The notes beneath the pieces were generated by a model, which had not been told where the DNA came from, did not search any database, and saw only the letters and a program-made list of their open reading frames with translations. Shown here one piece after another: positions 35,513 through 45,020 of a stretch of DNA of 64,000 bases. Position 1 is the stretch's first letter, and each line of letters starts with the position of its first letter. The position numbers were made by a program, and so were the translations under genes. The DNA is from Sphingobacterium sp. UBA5670 (lineage in GTDB: Bacteria > Bacteroidota > Bacteroidia > Sphingobacteriales > Sphingobacteriaceae), in the NCBI RefSeq assembly GCF_002420705.1, contig NZ_DIIM01000009.1, positions 62,001-126,000 of the forward strand, written 5' to 3'.

Positions 35513-36616
35513 GCTGGCGTAAATGGAAGCCATTTGCTTGGCAACCTTGTCGTCATTAAACTTCTGCACAAATTCAAGCCCCTTTTCGATCATTTCATAC
35601 CGCTTGGCGGAATCGGCAAGCAGTGTTGCTATGGCATGCTGTATCTGCGACACATCTGTAGGATCAATATAGCAAGACGCCGGACCCCCAGCTTCTGGAA
35701 ATACGCCCATTTTGCTTGTGATCACAGGTGTACCTGAGTAGAGCGCTTCTATAATAGGAATGCCAAAGCCTTCGTAAATTGATGGGTAGATAAAAATCGT
35801 TGCCGAAGCATATAGAACTGCCAACTCTTCCATCGCCAACCCCTGGAAAAAGAATATCCTGTTCTCCATATTATTTTGTCGGATATAATCCATGATCTCC
35901 TGATGATAGCGTGTCGGCTTTCCTACAATAACAAGGGGAATATCGATGTCTTTGATCGCTTTTACTGTAGGTAGGATATTCTTTCTGGGTTCAATAGTTC
36001 CAACATTTAATAAGAAATCCTTTGGCAATTTTAGCTTGTTTCTAAGTTCCGCCTTCTGCTCTTCAGTTTTGATGGTTTTGAATGCTTCATGGCATCCTTG
36101 GTAAACAACATCTATTTTTTCTTCAGCGATATGAAATAGGTCGACAATATCATTTTTAGTACATTCACTTATGGCAACGATACGATCAGACGCTTCGCAT
36201 GCATGTCTGAATTTCTTTTTGTAAATCCAACGGTCAATTGGATGATAAAGTTCGGGATGTCTTAAAAAAATTAAGTCGTGGATGGTCACGATGGATTTAA
36301 TGTGCGCCTTTGCTAATCCTATGGGAATTTCACCCGACAGTCCGTGGAAAATGTCAATCTTATCTTTTTTTAAATCATGAACAATACGCTGATTGCGCCA
36401 GATATTGGGCCAGGTGCTGTTGATAAAACCCTGAGGCAAGCGGATATCATCCTGCTTTGCAGACTGATTGACATATTGATCGCCAATTTTTGGTGTATAT
36501 TTCAGGTACTCATTTTCGGGAGCATACTTTTCGAGCATACGAATTAAATCCCGGCTATAATTTCCCAGACCGGTTTTGTTTAGGAAATAGCGTTTCGCAT
36601 CGAATCCTATTCTCAT
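35507..36616 (-). CDS. glycosyltransferase family 4
   Basis: The 369-residue GT-B enzyme has RIGFDAKRYFLNKTGLGNYS at the N-terminus, KSIVTIHDLIFLRHPELYH and a GT4 donor site with LLNVGTIEPRKNI and FIYPSIYEGFGIPIIEALYS (about residues 275-294), containing the EGFGIPIIEA signature. It resembles mannosyltransferases of the WbaZ/MtfB type, but the sugar cannot be assigned. The start overlaps the GT9 gene stop by 4 bases, giving a coupled GT9-GT4 pair. Confidence 0.92.
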   Translation of the reverse strand: MRIGFDAKRYFLNKTGLGNYSRDLIRMLEKYAPENEYLKYTPKIGDQYVNQSAKQDDIRLPQGFINSTWPNIWRNQRIVHDLKKDKIDIFHGLSGEIPIGLAKAHIKSIVTIHDLIFLRHPELYHPIDRWIYKKKFRHACEASDRIVAISECTKNDIVDLFHIAEEKIDVVYQGCHEAFKTIKTEEQKAELRNKLKLPKDFLLNVGTIEPRKNILPTVKAIKDIDIPLVIVGKPTRYHQEIMDYIRQNNMENRIFFFQGLAMEELAVLYASATIFIYPSIYEGFGIPIIEALYSGTPVITSKMGVFPEAGGPASCYIDPTDVSQIQHAIATLLADSAKRYEMIEKGLEFVQKFNDDKVAKQMASIYASL

Positions 36617-37638
36617 CCTATTGCACTTATTTTTTCAATCACCATTTCCGATGTAATTAAATCGATTGCTTCTATGCCATCACAATCACAGGGCTTGTTG
36701 CCGTACACTGAGCTTGGTCGATTAGGGTGTTCTACCTGAATGCAATCTGTTAGCTGTTGTCCATAACCTGTGAATCCAGCATAGGGATGGGTTGCTCCCC
36801 ATAAAGAAAGGCACCGCACGCCCATGAGAGATGCCATATGAAGCCCCGAAGAGTCCATACTGATCATGAGAGCTAGATTAGAGATCAAATCGAGTTCTTC
36901 CCTTAACGAAAATTTGCCTATTGTATTATAGGTATTGGGAAATCGCTCTGTCCAGTTTTGAGCAATTTGGAATTCTTCTTCACCACCACCAAATAACAGT
37001 ACGTCATAGCCATTGCGTGTCAAAGAATCTATTACTTTTTCCATTTTTACCTGTGGAAAAATCTTATAACGATGCTGTGCAAACGGGGCAATGCCGATTT
37101 TCTTTCGATCGAAGTTACCAAACATACTAAAAGCCGCTTTGGGTACATCCTGCAAATTAGGAACCAATTTATTGCTGAGCTCGAATTTAAAGCCTAATGC
37201 GCGAAATACATCGGCATAGCGCTCCACTGTTAGCTTCAATGGTACTTTAATTTTGTTGTTTTCCCGGGTTAAAGCATTCTTCTCTGCACGTCCTTTATCA
37301 AGCTGTTTGACTTTTACACCCGATAGTGAAAATAAGAGATCAATTATGCGGGAACGCAAATTGAAATGTAAGTCAGCGATAGCGTCTGCGCCATATCTGG
37401 CCAGTTCTTTTTTCAGTCTAACCAACCCCCAAAATCCTTGATGTGTTGATTTGGGTTCAATCGCGTGAAAGCGTATGTTTTTTATTCCTTCAAAAAACGG
37501 GGCAAAGAATTGCCTGCTGACCATAATGATTTCCACATCAGGGTACTGCATGCAGAATTCTTTCAAGACCGAAGCAACCATGGCAACATCGCCCATAGCT
37601 GAAAATCGTGTTACTATGATCCGTTGCGGTAAGGACAT
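36613..37638 (-). CDS. glycosyltransferase family 9 (LPS heptosyltransferase-like)
   Basis: The 341-residue protein begins RIIVTRFSAMGDVAMVASVL, the GT9 acceptor loop with conserved Asp, and has the donor-site block MISMDSSGLHMASLMGVRCL followed by SLWGATHPYAGF (about residues 255-285). The KIGIAPFAQHRYKIFP segment is also typical. GT9 enzymes add ADP-heptose or similar sugars to the inner core of LPS. The DUF4254 gene lies 4 bases downstream of its start side, a pairing I know from other Bacteroidota. The donor need not be heptose here. Confidence 0.92.
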   Translation of the reverse strand: MSLPQRIIVTRFSAMGDVAMVASVLKEFCMQYPDVEIIMVSRQFFAPFFEGIKNIRFHAIEPKSTHQGFWGLVRLKKELARYGADAIADLHFNLRSRIIDLLFSLSGVKVKQLDKGRAEKNALTRENNKIKVPLKLTVERYADVFRALGFKFELSNKLVPNLQDVPKAAFSMFGNFDRKKIGIAPFAQHRYKIFPQVKMEKVIDSLTRNGYDVLLFGGGEEEFQIAQNWTERFPNTYNTIGKFSLREELDLISNLALMISMDSSGLHMASLMGVRCLSLWGATHPYAGFTGYGQQLTDCIQVEHPNRPSSVYGNKPCDCDGIEAIDLITSEMVIEKISAIG

Positions 37639-37641
37639 GGT

Positions 37642-38247
37642 TTATTTTCCCGATGAATATAAGACAGGGTTCAATGATGGATCATTATACATTTTCATCT
37701 GTTTATAGACCTTCATGTATTTATCGCCAGACGCGATGGCATCCATCAAATCATCAATACTTTGTGATAAGTCCTTCCGCTGTTCCAATAAAATGTTCAG
37801 TTTTTCCTGGCAAGCATTGATATGAGCTTCAGAAGCATCTGTACGTAATGTTTCCTGCTCCATATGGTAGATTTTTAGAGCTAAAATGGAAAGCCTGTCT
37901 ATAGCCCAAGCTGGACTTTCAGTATTGATTGTTGCTGTTGGACGAGCTTGTATATCTTGAAATTTTTGTAGGAAATAACTGTCAATATACTCCACTGTAT
38001 CGGTACGGTACTGATTTGATTCGTCAATCCGTCTTTTCCAATATAAGCCATCTTTGGGGTCAATAGAGGGATTACGTACCACATCCTCCATATGCCATTG
38101 GACGGTATCAATCCAGCATTTTAAATAGAGGAGATGTTCTAAGGATTGTTTGTCATACGGATTTTGGATTGGATGATCAATCTGGTCGTATACGTGGTAA
38201 TCCTGGATAGCACGTTGAAAAATTGGATTTGCTATTGCACTAATCAT
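37642..38247 (-). CDS. DUF4254 domain protein
   Basis: The 201-residue protein is soluble, all-helical and without signal peptide. It begins with a conserved FQRAIQDYHVYDQIDHPIQNP segment and contains LYLKCWIDTVQWHMEDVVRN, followed by DPKDGLYWKRRIDESNQYRT, both typical of DUF4254. It is encoded immediately upstream of the GT9 gene with 3 bases between them, so it is translated from the same message and likely assists core glycan assembly. No activity is known to me. Confidence 0.88.
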   Translation of the reverse strand: MISAIANPIFQRAIQDYHVYDQIDHPIQNPYDKQSLEHLLYLKCWIDTVQWHMEDVVRNPSIDPKDGLYWKRRIDESNQYRTDTVEYIDSYFLQKFQDIQARPTATINTESPAWAIDRLSILALKIYHMEQETLRTDASEAHINACQEKLNILLEQRKDLSQSIDDLMDAIASGDKYMKVYKQMKMYNDPSLNPVLYSSGK

Positions 38248-38455
38248 GGTACAAACTTAGATAAATTGCTTTTTATATGCAATTTAATTGCGCTTTACAT
38301 AAAAAACAATTTATCGGTCTCTTCTCAACCATAAATAGTACTTTTATTGAGGAAATATAAAATATATTATGGAGTTATTCTTTCTATTCGGATGAGACAT
38401 TAAGCCAGTGAATGGAACGATAACCTTGTTTAATTGAAAGAAGTTTCCCTGTTTT

Positions 38456-39934
38456 TTAAAATGCTGAAAGCAATAAACCGGGAAAGATGCCTAAGATCAA
38501 GACTGCTAGGGTACACAGGATTCCAATACATAAAAGTACAGCATTGAATTTAACCGCTGGAGATGTCGTGCTGTCCTTTAGAAAGGCATTCAAGGGAATT
38601 TTAAAATAGTAAAACAGCGAGATAACCGATGTGAGCGCTCCGACAATAAGCAGTGCCAATAAACTGAAAGATTGGAAGTTTTGGTATTGCTCAAACACTT
38701 TGGAAAAGACCAAAAGCTTTCCGACAAAACCGGCCGTTGGCGGCAAACCGATCAAGGCGATTAAAACGATCGAAAAAGACGTGAATAGTAGGGGGAATTG
38801 TTTTCCTAAGCCACGATAAGATTCGATCGTGGTATTTCCTAAACTAGTTTCTAGAGCATCAATGAAGATAAATACAGCAATATTCATCAAGGCATATATG
38901 GAAAGGTAAAATAATAGGACATTTGACTCATTATTTTGATAAACCAATACAGCCATCAGTAATATACCGGTATGGCCAATAGAAGAATAGGCCATCATCC
39001 TTTTGGCATCCTGTTGACGTAAGGCCGCTAGGTTACCGATCAGCATGGTTGCAATGGCAATCGCTATAATGACATAAGTCAGGAAATCGCTGAAATAGAA
39101 GGAAACGTTAAGCCATGCAGAGAGTATCTTGGATAACAGGACGACAACTGCAATTTTCGGTACAGTGGCAAGATAGGTCGTAATCACTGTTGGGGCTCCC
39201 TGATAAACATCAGGACTCCACACATGAAAAGGGAAGAAGCTCAGTTTAAAACCAATACCTGTCAGCAAAAACAATAAAGCGACGCTGATCATGATCTGTG
39301 GCGCTTCCATCAAACCAGCAATGTGGCTAGGTGCATCAAAATTCAAGTTTCCCGTGAAACCGTAAAGTAAAGACAGACCGTAAAGCATAACGGCAGCACA
39401 GATCGATCCGAAGAGTACATATTTTAAAGCGGCTTCCGATTGAACTTTCGTGGTCGAAAAATAACCGACCATAATATAAGAACTGATCGAAACTGTTTCC
39501 ACTGCAATAAAGATCATCAACCAGTTACTCGACATAGTCAGCAGATTCAAGCCAAGGGTTGCGGTTAGGAGTACAGCGTATAGGTCACCTAAGGGGCGGA
39601 CTTGCTGGCGTTGTTGGATAAAGATACAGATGAGCATTGTCGACAACAGCATAATCAATCGAGCAGCTATAGCAAATGCATCAATATGAATCATATCAAA
39701 GAAGCCCACTGTTTCTACCTGACTAATTCCCTGTCCCAATAGGTAACAACCACTCAGCAGCAGTCCGATGAGGGTAATGGTAAAAGATGTATGCTTCCAA
39801 TGTCTGTCAATAAAAAGACTAGCGAGGATAGTACCAATAAAAGTGACGATCAATGTCAGTTCGGGCTTAAAATAGGGGATACTGACGATAATCTGATCGA
39901 TGAAAGAACTGATATATGGACTGAATGCGAGCAT
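38456..39934 (-). CDS. nuoN: NADH-quinone oxidoreductase subunit N
   Basis: The 492-residue polytopic protein is the most distal antiporter-like subunit of complex I. Family signatures are IFIAVETVSISSYIMVGYFS, SEAALKYVLFGSICAAVML, SFFPFHVWSPDVYQGAPTVI (with the conserved proline/tryptophan) and KRMMAYSSIGHTGILLMAVL, carrying the conserved key lysines and histidine of the proton channel. It is last in the nuoHIJKLMN operon, 5 bases after nuoM. No clear terminator follows before the glycan cluster. Confidence 0.95.
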   Translation of the reverse strand: MLAFSPYISSFIDQIIVSIPYFKPELTLIVTFIGTILASLFIDRHWKHTSFTITLIGLLLSGCYLLGQGISQVETVGFFDMIHIDAFAIAARLIMLLSTMLICIFIQQRQQVRPLGDLYAVLLTATLGLNLLTMSSNWLMIFIAVETVSISSYIMVGYFSTTKVQSEAALKYVLFGSICAAVMLYGLSLLYGFTGNLNFDAPSHIAGLMEAPQIMISVALLFLLTGIGFKLSFFPFHVWSPDVYQGAPTVITTYLATVPKIAVVVLLSKILSAWLNVSFYFSDFLTYVIIAIAIATMLIGNLAALRQQDAKRMMAYSSIGHTGILLMAVLVYQNNESNVLLFYLSIYALMNIAVFIFIDALETSLGNTTIESYRGLGKQFPLLFTSFSIVLIALIGLPPTAGFVGKLLVFSKVFEQYQNFQSFSLLALLIVGALTSVISLFYYFKIPLNAFLKDSTTSPAVKFNAVLLCIGILCTLAVLILGIFPGLLLSAF

Positions 39935-39939
39935 GCGAA

Positions 39940-41541
39940 TTAAATAAATTGTTGGATAAAACTCACGAGATTCAGAACACTAGCGTTTAGGTTGTTAAAT
40001 ACTAATGCCGGCATAACTCCAAGTAATAAGGCGAGCGCTAGGGTAGGAAATAAGATGATCTGTTCGCGTATATTTAAGTCTGTCAGTGCATTACTCCAGG
40101 AGTCCCCGCCTTTTAAGCGAATTTGTCCAAAGAACATGCGTTGCAGTGTCCAAAGTAAATAGGCCGCACTTAATAAGATACCTATGGATCCCGCCAATGC
40201 CATCCAGCGCGGTAATCCGGTTCCTATACTCGCCGCATTGAAGGAGCCGATAATGACAAAGGCTTCGCCAATAAAGGCTGAAAAGCCGGGCAGGCCCAGG
40301 GATGCAAAAAATGCGACAGCGACATAACCTGTGTATTTAGGCATAATTTGAGCTAGGCCACGGAAACTATAGATGTTTCTGTCATGTACTCGGTCATAAA
40401 CCACGCCGACCAGGAAGAAGAGTGCAGCGGATAAAAATCCATGGGAAATCATCTGAAACATGGCGCCAGAAATACCTTCGGCAGTCAGCGATGCAATACC
40501 AAGCAACACAAAACCCATATGTGAAACCGATGAATAAGCAATCATGCGTTTCAGGTCTTTTTGTGACAAGGCATTCAAAGCACCATAAATAATGGAGACA
40601 ACGCCGATTAATCCAAGCCACCAATTGGATAAGGCTGCCATATCAGGAAAGATGCTATAACAGATACGAATGATACCGTAACCACCAATTTTCAGGAGGA
40701 TACCAGCAAGAATAATAGATACCGGTGTCGGCGCTTCAACGTGCGCGTCCGGTAGCCAAGTATGTAGAGGAACAATGGGTACTTTAATGGCAAAGGCAAA
40801 GAAGAGCACAATGAAACCGATCAGTCGAGCCGAAATCCCCAAAATTTCTTGGTAACCTTCCCAACCGAAAATAGAACCCTCAAGATAATTCTGTGGATTC
40901 ATCATATAGATCATGTTGAAGGTATGTGCTCCAGTCAAGGGGTTGATTACTGAAAAATACAAGCCTACAATGATCAACAACATAAATACAGACCCAAATA
41001 GGGTATATAGAAAGAATTTTATGGCTGCGTACTCGCGTCTTGCACCACCCCAGATACCGATCAAGAAGTATAGTGGCAGTAACATGACCTCGTAAAACAA
41101 ATAGAATAGGAAGAAATCCAATGCGCAGAAAATCCCCATAACAGCCATATTAAGGACCATGAGTAAGGCAAAGTATCCCTTCGGACTTTTCTGGATATTC
41201 CAGGAGGCACCTATAGCCATTAGCATGACGAATGCACTCAACAATAACAAGGGCATGGAGATCCCATCAATACCAATAAGATAATCGATCTCTAATTTAC
41301 CTATTGATCCTAAGTCTAACCGGATCCAGGAAAGCTGTTCAACAAATTGATAGCCCGCCAGATCTTGGACTCCTGTTTTGCTGGCGTCAAATTGTGCGTA
41401 ACATATTCCGGCCAGTACAAATTGTATTGCTGTGATTGCTAAAGCAACATATTTGTAACTCGATTTATAGCGTGTTGGCAAGGCGAGAATAAGCGCCGAA
41501 GCCAGTAGCGGTAAAAATATCAGTAAGGATAAAATAGGCAT
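39940..41541 (-). CDS. nuoM: NADH-quinone oxidoreductase subunit M
   Basis: The 533-residue membrane subunit has the Mrp-antiporter motifs FYEVMLLPLYFLIGIWGG (transmembrane glutamate), YAAIKFFLYTLFGSVFML, VPIVPLHTWLPDAHVEAPTP and DLKRMIAYSSVSHMGFVLLG. These hold the glutamate, lysine and histidine positions used for proton pumping. The length is typical. It lies 3 bases after nuoL and 5 bases before nuoN. Confidence 0.95.
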   Translation of the reverse strand: MPILSLLIFLPLLASALILALPTRYKSSYKYVALAITAIQFVLAGICYAQFDASKTGVQDLAGYQFVEQLSWIRLDLGSIGKLEIDYLIGIDGISMPLLLLSAFVMLMAIGASWNIQKSPKGYFALLMVLNMAVMGIFCALDFFLFYLFYEVMLLPLYFLIGIWGGARREYAAIKFFLYTLFGSVFMLLIIVGLYFSVINPLTGAHTFNMIYMMNPQNYLEGSIFGWEGYQEILGISARLIGFIVLFFAFAIKVPIVPLHTWLPDAHVEAPTPVSIILAGILLKIGGYGIIRICYSIFPDMAALSNWWLGLIGVVSIIYGALNALSQKDLKRMIAYSSVSHMGFVLLGIASLTAEGISGAMFQMISHGFLSAALFFLVGVVYDRVHDRNIYSFRGLAQIMPKYTGYVAVAFFASLGLPGFSAFIGEAFVIIGSFNAASIGTGLPRWMALAGSIGILLSAAYLLWTLQRMFFGQIRLKGGDSWSNALTDLNIREQIILFPTLALALLLGVMPALVFNNLNASVLNLVSFIQQFI

Positions 41542-41544
41542 TTC

Positions 41545-43599
41545 CTAAAAGAATATAAGATAAATTAAACCAAGTAAAACTAATAAAAAGACGGAGTACA
41601 AAGTAGTCTGTAGCTTTCCGTTTTGGACCAAGCGGACTTGATTGCCCGTCCAATAGGCGACAGAAGCAACCGTATTGACAAAACCGTCTACAATATATTT
41701 GTCAATCCAAACACTAAGCTGTGAAAGTGATAGGACGATAAACTGAATCAATGAAACTAAAGCGTCAACAATATGGCGATCAAACCAATAACAGAACTGC
41801 GCTAATTTTAATGTCCCGTTAACAAAGACCGATTGGTAAAATTCGTTAATATACCCCTGATGAAAAGAAGCTTTTAATGCGAAGCTACCAGAGTTTAGCG
41901 GGTATTTATTTTGAACATACCATTTCCAGCCGATAATCCAGCCAATGATAGAACCAAGGAGCAATAGGGCAGGAATGATAAGGTGCGCACTATGGCTTGG
42001 CGCAAAAGCATATTCATCCAATAAAAGGCCATCCATCAACCAGGAATCATGATAAGAAAACGGATTGAAAGAGAATGCCGGAAATAGACAGAAGAGACCC
42101 AACGTAAACATTGGGATCAACATGGTCTTTGGTGCTTCATGTAGCGGATGATCATGTAGTTTGTCCTGCAGCTGTGTCAACAGTCTGAACTCTCCAAAAA
42201 ATGCTTTAAAGAGCAAACGACCGATGTAGAATGCCGTTAATATACTTACCAGAATTAAAATCGCGGGGATGATAAGGTATAAGTTACCTTTTGAAATAGC
42301 CCATTCAAAGGAAGAGATAACGATACTATCTTTGGATAGATAACCTGAAGTCAACGGGAAGCCTGCAAGTGCTAGCGAAGCTATACTCATCAGCACGAAG
42401 GTCTTTGGCATATATTGACGTAATCCACCCATATTCCGTAGATCCTGTGGGTCAAAGTCTAGATGGCTATGTGCCTTAAGATGCGCCATTTCATGGATGA
42501 CAGCTCCGGCAGAGAGAAACAATAGACACTTAAAGAAGGCATGCGTAGTCAGATGGAATAAGGCAGCATCCCATGTTCCAATGCCGATCCCAACCATCAT
42601 AAAACCTAACTGCGATATGGTGGAAAATGCAAGAATACGTTTGATGTCGTATTGGCCAAGCGCAAAGTATGCTGCAGATGCAGCAGTGATTGTGCCTATA
42701 ATGGCTATAAATAGCAACGCCGACTCATTAAATAATGGAAATACAGTAGCCAATAGGAACACACCAGCGGCAACCATTGTCGCGGCGTGAATCAATGACG
42801 ATACCGATGTAGGTCCTTCCATGGCGTCAGGAAGCCATACATGTAATGGAAATTGTGCAGATTTAGCCATCGCTGCCAAGAAGAAGGCAAGTCCAGCAAT
42901 GGTTAGCCAGATCTGAGGTAAGCTATTGACTGGAGATGTCCAAAGTCCATCCGTGATTGTGGATTGATAGATTAAGCCATTTTCACCAAATAAATCGACT
43001 AAATTGAGTGTCTTGAATTGCGTAAATAGGATCGCAAGGCCGATTAGAAAACCAAGGTCACCGATGCGGTTCACCAAAAATGCCTTTTTATTAGCTTGTA
43101 CAGCTGTTTCACGTGTGAACCAGAAGCCGATGAGGAGATACGATGCAAAGCCGACCAGTTCCCAAAAAACGTACATCAGCAAAAGACTATCCATAATGAC
43201 CAATCCCAGCATCGCAAAACAGAATAAGCTGAGGTACATCCAATAGCGGTGAATACCTGAATCGCCATGCATATAGGCTCTTGAGTAAATATGTACAGGT
43301 AAGGCTACCGTCGGAACCAAAAGGAGCATCAAGGTACTCAAATTGTTCAGGAGGATACCAACTTTGAATGTCGTTTGTCCAATAGTGAACCAATTTACCT
43401 GAATAGATACGACGGGATTATTCCATATGGCTAACCAGGTAAGTCCGCCCGCTATAAAGCTAACGGTAATGGCTAGAAGAGAAATAAAGCCCGATTGATC
43501 ACGTTTACCTAATATTGCCTGATAAATGAATGCAGCTAATGGTGCCGCTAAGGTAAGCAGCGCGGTCAGAAGGGGTGATATGTGAACAAATTGATCCAA
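41545..43599 (-). CDS. nuoL: NADH-quinone oxidoreductase subunit L
   Basis: The 684-residue subunit has the distal proton-channel motifs FWELVGFASYLLIGFWF, KAFLVNRIGDLGFLIGLAI, QFPLHVWLPDAMEGPTSVSS and DIKRILAFSTISQLGFMMVG, plus a long amphipathic C-terminal helix region (about residues 560-684) that runs along the membrane arm. The start is TTG: TTG-GAT-CAA follows the nuoK stop after three bases (TAA-ACA-TTG), and no ATG is near. MDQFVHISPLL is the expected N-terminus. Confidence 0.94.
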   Translation of the reverse strand: MDQFVHISPLLTALLTLAAPLAAFIYQAILGKRDQSGFISLLAITVSFIAGGLTWLAIWNNPVVSIQVNWFTIGQTTFKVGILLNNLSTLMLLLVPTVALPVHIYSRAYMHGDSGIHRYWMYLSLFCFAMLGLVIMDSLLLMYVFWELVGFASYLLIGFWFTRETAVQANKKAFLVNRIGDLGFLIGLAILFTQFKTLNLVDLFGENGLIYQSTITDGLWTSPVNSLPQIWLTIAGLAFFLAAMAKSAQFPLHVWLPDAMEGPTSVSSLIHAATMVAAGVFLLATVFPLFNESALLFIAIIGTITAASAAYFALGQYDIKRILAFSTISQLGFMMVGIGIGTWDAALFHLTTHAFFKCLLFLSAGAVIHEMAHLKAHSHLDFDPQDLRNMGGLRQYMPKTFVLMSIASLALAGFPLTSGYLSKDSIVISSFEWAISKGNLYLIIPAILILVSILTAFYIGRLLFKAFFGEFRLLTQLQDKLHDHPLHEAPKTMLIPMFTLGLFCLFPAFSFNPFSYHDSWLMDGLLLDEYAFAPSHSAHLIIPALLLLGSIIGWIIGWKWYVQNKYPLNSGSFALKASFHQGYINEFYQSVFVNGTLKLAQFCYWFDRHIVDALVSLIQFIVLSLSQLSVWIDKYIVDGFVNTVASVAYWTGNQVRLVQNGKLQTTLYSVFLLVLLGLIYLIFF

Positions 43600-43602
43600 T
43601 GT

Positions 43603-43911
43603 TTACTTGTCTTTTAATTGGTTTATCTCATCCGGATTAATGGTTTTGTAATGTCTATAAACATTTAATACGATAGCCAATCCAACAGCGACTGCGGCCG
43701 CTGCAAGAACGATGGCAAATAATGCGAAAATTTGTCCACCATAACTCAATTTATCGTATTTTCCAAAGGCCACAAAGTTCAGGATAGCTGCATTGATCAT
43801 CAACTCAATACCGACCAAAATCATAATTGCATTTTTCTTGGAAAGAACCGTATAGAGTCCAATGCAAAAGATACAAGCACTTACCACCAAAAAATGGGTT
43901 AGTGTAATCAT
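43603..43911 (-). CDS. nuoK: NADH-quinone oxidoreductase subunit K
   Basis: The 102-residue protein with three membrane helices matches NuoK: FCIGLYTVLSKKNAIMILVG then IELMINAAILNFVAFG (with the transmembrane glutamate about residue 37), and AIVLAAAAVAVGLAIVLNVY near residue 80, where a second glutamate of many homologues is replaced (LFAIVLAAAAV). It overlaps nuoJ by 4 bases (ATGA), typical of coupled membrane-arm genes. Confidence 0.94.
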   Translation of the reverse strand: MITLTHFLVVSACIFCIGLYTVLSKKNAIMILVGIELMINAAILNFVAFGKYDKLSYGGQIFALFAIVLAAAAVAVGLAIVLNVYRHYKTINPDEINQLKDK

Positions 43912-44450
43912 GTCGTACGCTCCTTTCTGGATAAATGTGATGCTCCTATCAAAGCCATCATCAAAAACACGGATATAATTTCAAATGGCAATACATAAAA
44001 AGTCATAAAACGCAATCCGATTTGATGAATATTATTATCTGTTGCGACAATCTCGGTATTATTTTCTCTAGCTTGTAAAATCCATGTCGGCGGGGCTTGT
44101 TGCCATTCAATAATGCCGTATATCATTAGGAATAGGAAGCCAAGTACTACTGGAATTGTTTGCCATTTGGGCATGCTTAAGAATGAACCACTACTATCTT
44201 GAAGATCTTTTAAAAGTTCTTTGTTGGAAAGCATAAAAGCAAACAACATGAGGATGAGTACACCACCAACATACACCATAATTTGTGTAATAGCCACAAA
44301 ATCAGCTAAAGCAAATAAGTAGAGTCCTGCCATGGCAAATAGCACAATAAAAAACAGGAACAAGGCACGTGCAATATTTTTCAGATTGACAAGTAAAAGT
44401 GCTGAACCGATAGCTAGGGTAGCAAAGGCATAGAATAAAATACTTTCCAT
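43908..44450 (-). CDS. nuoJ: NADH-quinone oxidoreductase subunit J
   Basis: The 180-residue subunit with five membrane helices has the conserved ALFLFFIVLFAMAGLYLFAL and the pi-bulge region DFVAITQIMVYVGGVLILML (about residues 50-69), which links quinone chemistry to the proton channels. The C-terminal helix EIISVFLMMALIGASHLSRK ends the protein. It lies 3 bases after nuoI and overlaps nuoK by 4 bases. Confidence 0.94.
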   Translation of the reverse strand: MESILFYAFATLAIGSALLLVNLKNIARALFLFFIVLFAMAGLYLFALADFVAITQIMVYVGGVLILMLFAFMLSNKELLKDLQDSSGSFLSMPKWQTIPVVLGFLFLMIYGIIEWQQAPPTWILQARENNTEIVATDNNIHQIGLRFMTFYVLPFEIISVFLMMALIGASHLSRKERTT

Positions 44451-44453
44451 CTT

Positions 44454-45017
44454 TTATTTTTGCTTTGCTGCCTCCTTTTCAGCTTGAAACTTGGTCCACT
44501 CTGCTTTGCGCTGTGCGACCTCACTATCAGTCATATCTGAAAACCCATAGATAAGATCGGTCAGTTTTTGCGAGCTGCGGTCATATTCATTGGTCATGGT
44601 AATGCATTCTGTCGGACATACGACAGTACATAATCCACAATACATACATTTGGCCATATCAATATTGAATTTGGCCGGGTATAGTCTTTTAACGCTACCA
44701 TCTGAGGTTTTTCCAATCGCTTCTGGTGATTTGATTGCTTCGATTTCGATGCAGTCGACAGGACAAGCCTTTGCGCATAGATCACATACAATACAGTCCT
44801 CAATATCGACTTGCAATTGATAGCGGGCAACCTCGGGGATAGGCATTTTTTCACGTGGATATTGCACCGTGACAATACCCTCCTGTTGATCAAAGTAATT
44901 GTCTTTCTTGATATTTAATTCCGTTCGCGAACGTCGGGCACCAAACAAGTGTTTAACAGTCAAAGATAAGCCTTTGATTGCCGTGCGAAATGCATGCGAA
45001 GCCGTTTTAAATATCAT
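44454..45017 (-). CDS. nuoI: NADH-quinone oxidoreductase subunit I (2x 4Fe-4S)
   Basis: The 187-residue ferredoxin-like subunit carries two cluster motifs, CIVCDLCAKACPVDC and CMYCGLCTVVCPTEC (about residues 74-88 and 119-133), which hold clusters N6a and N6b on the electron path to the quinone. The N-terminus (SLTVKHLFG) is the expected membrane-binding amphipathic helix. The C-terminus (KAEWTKFQAEKEAAKQK) is a charged tail. It lies 3 bases after nuoH. Confidence 0.95.
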   Translation of the reverse strand: MIFKTASHAFRTAIKGLSLTVKHLFGARRSRTELNIKKDNYFDQQEGIVTVQYPREKMPIPEVARYQLQVDIEDCIVCDLCAKACPVDCIEIEAIKSPEAIGKTSDGSVKRLYPAKFNIDMAKCMYCGLCTVVCPTECITMTNEYDRSSQKLTDLIYGFSDMTDSEVAQRKAEWTKFQAEKEAAKQK

Positions 45018-45020
45018 ATC

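Noticed and set aside
21335..38247. Complete O-antigen or capsule locus
   Set aside because: No flippase, polymerase, initiating transferase or ABC exporter gene can be recognised.
44594..44893. Frames antisense or out of phase to the nuo genes
   Set aside because: Several frames of 60-180 codons overlap nuo genes on either strand; all are shadows, lacking codon bias and conserved sequence.
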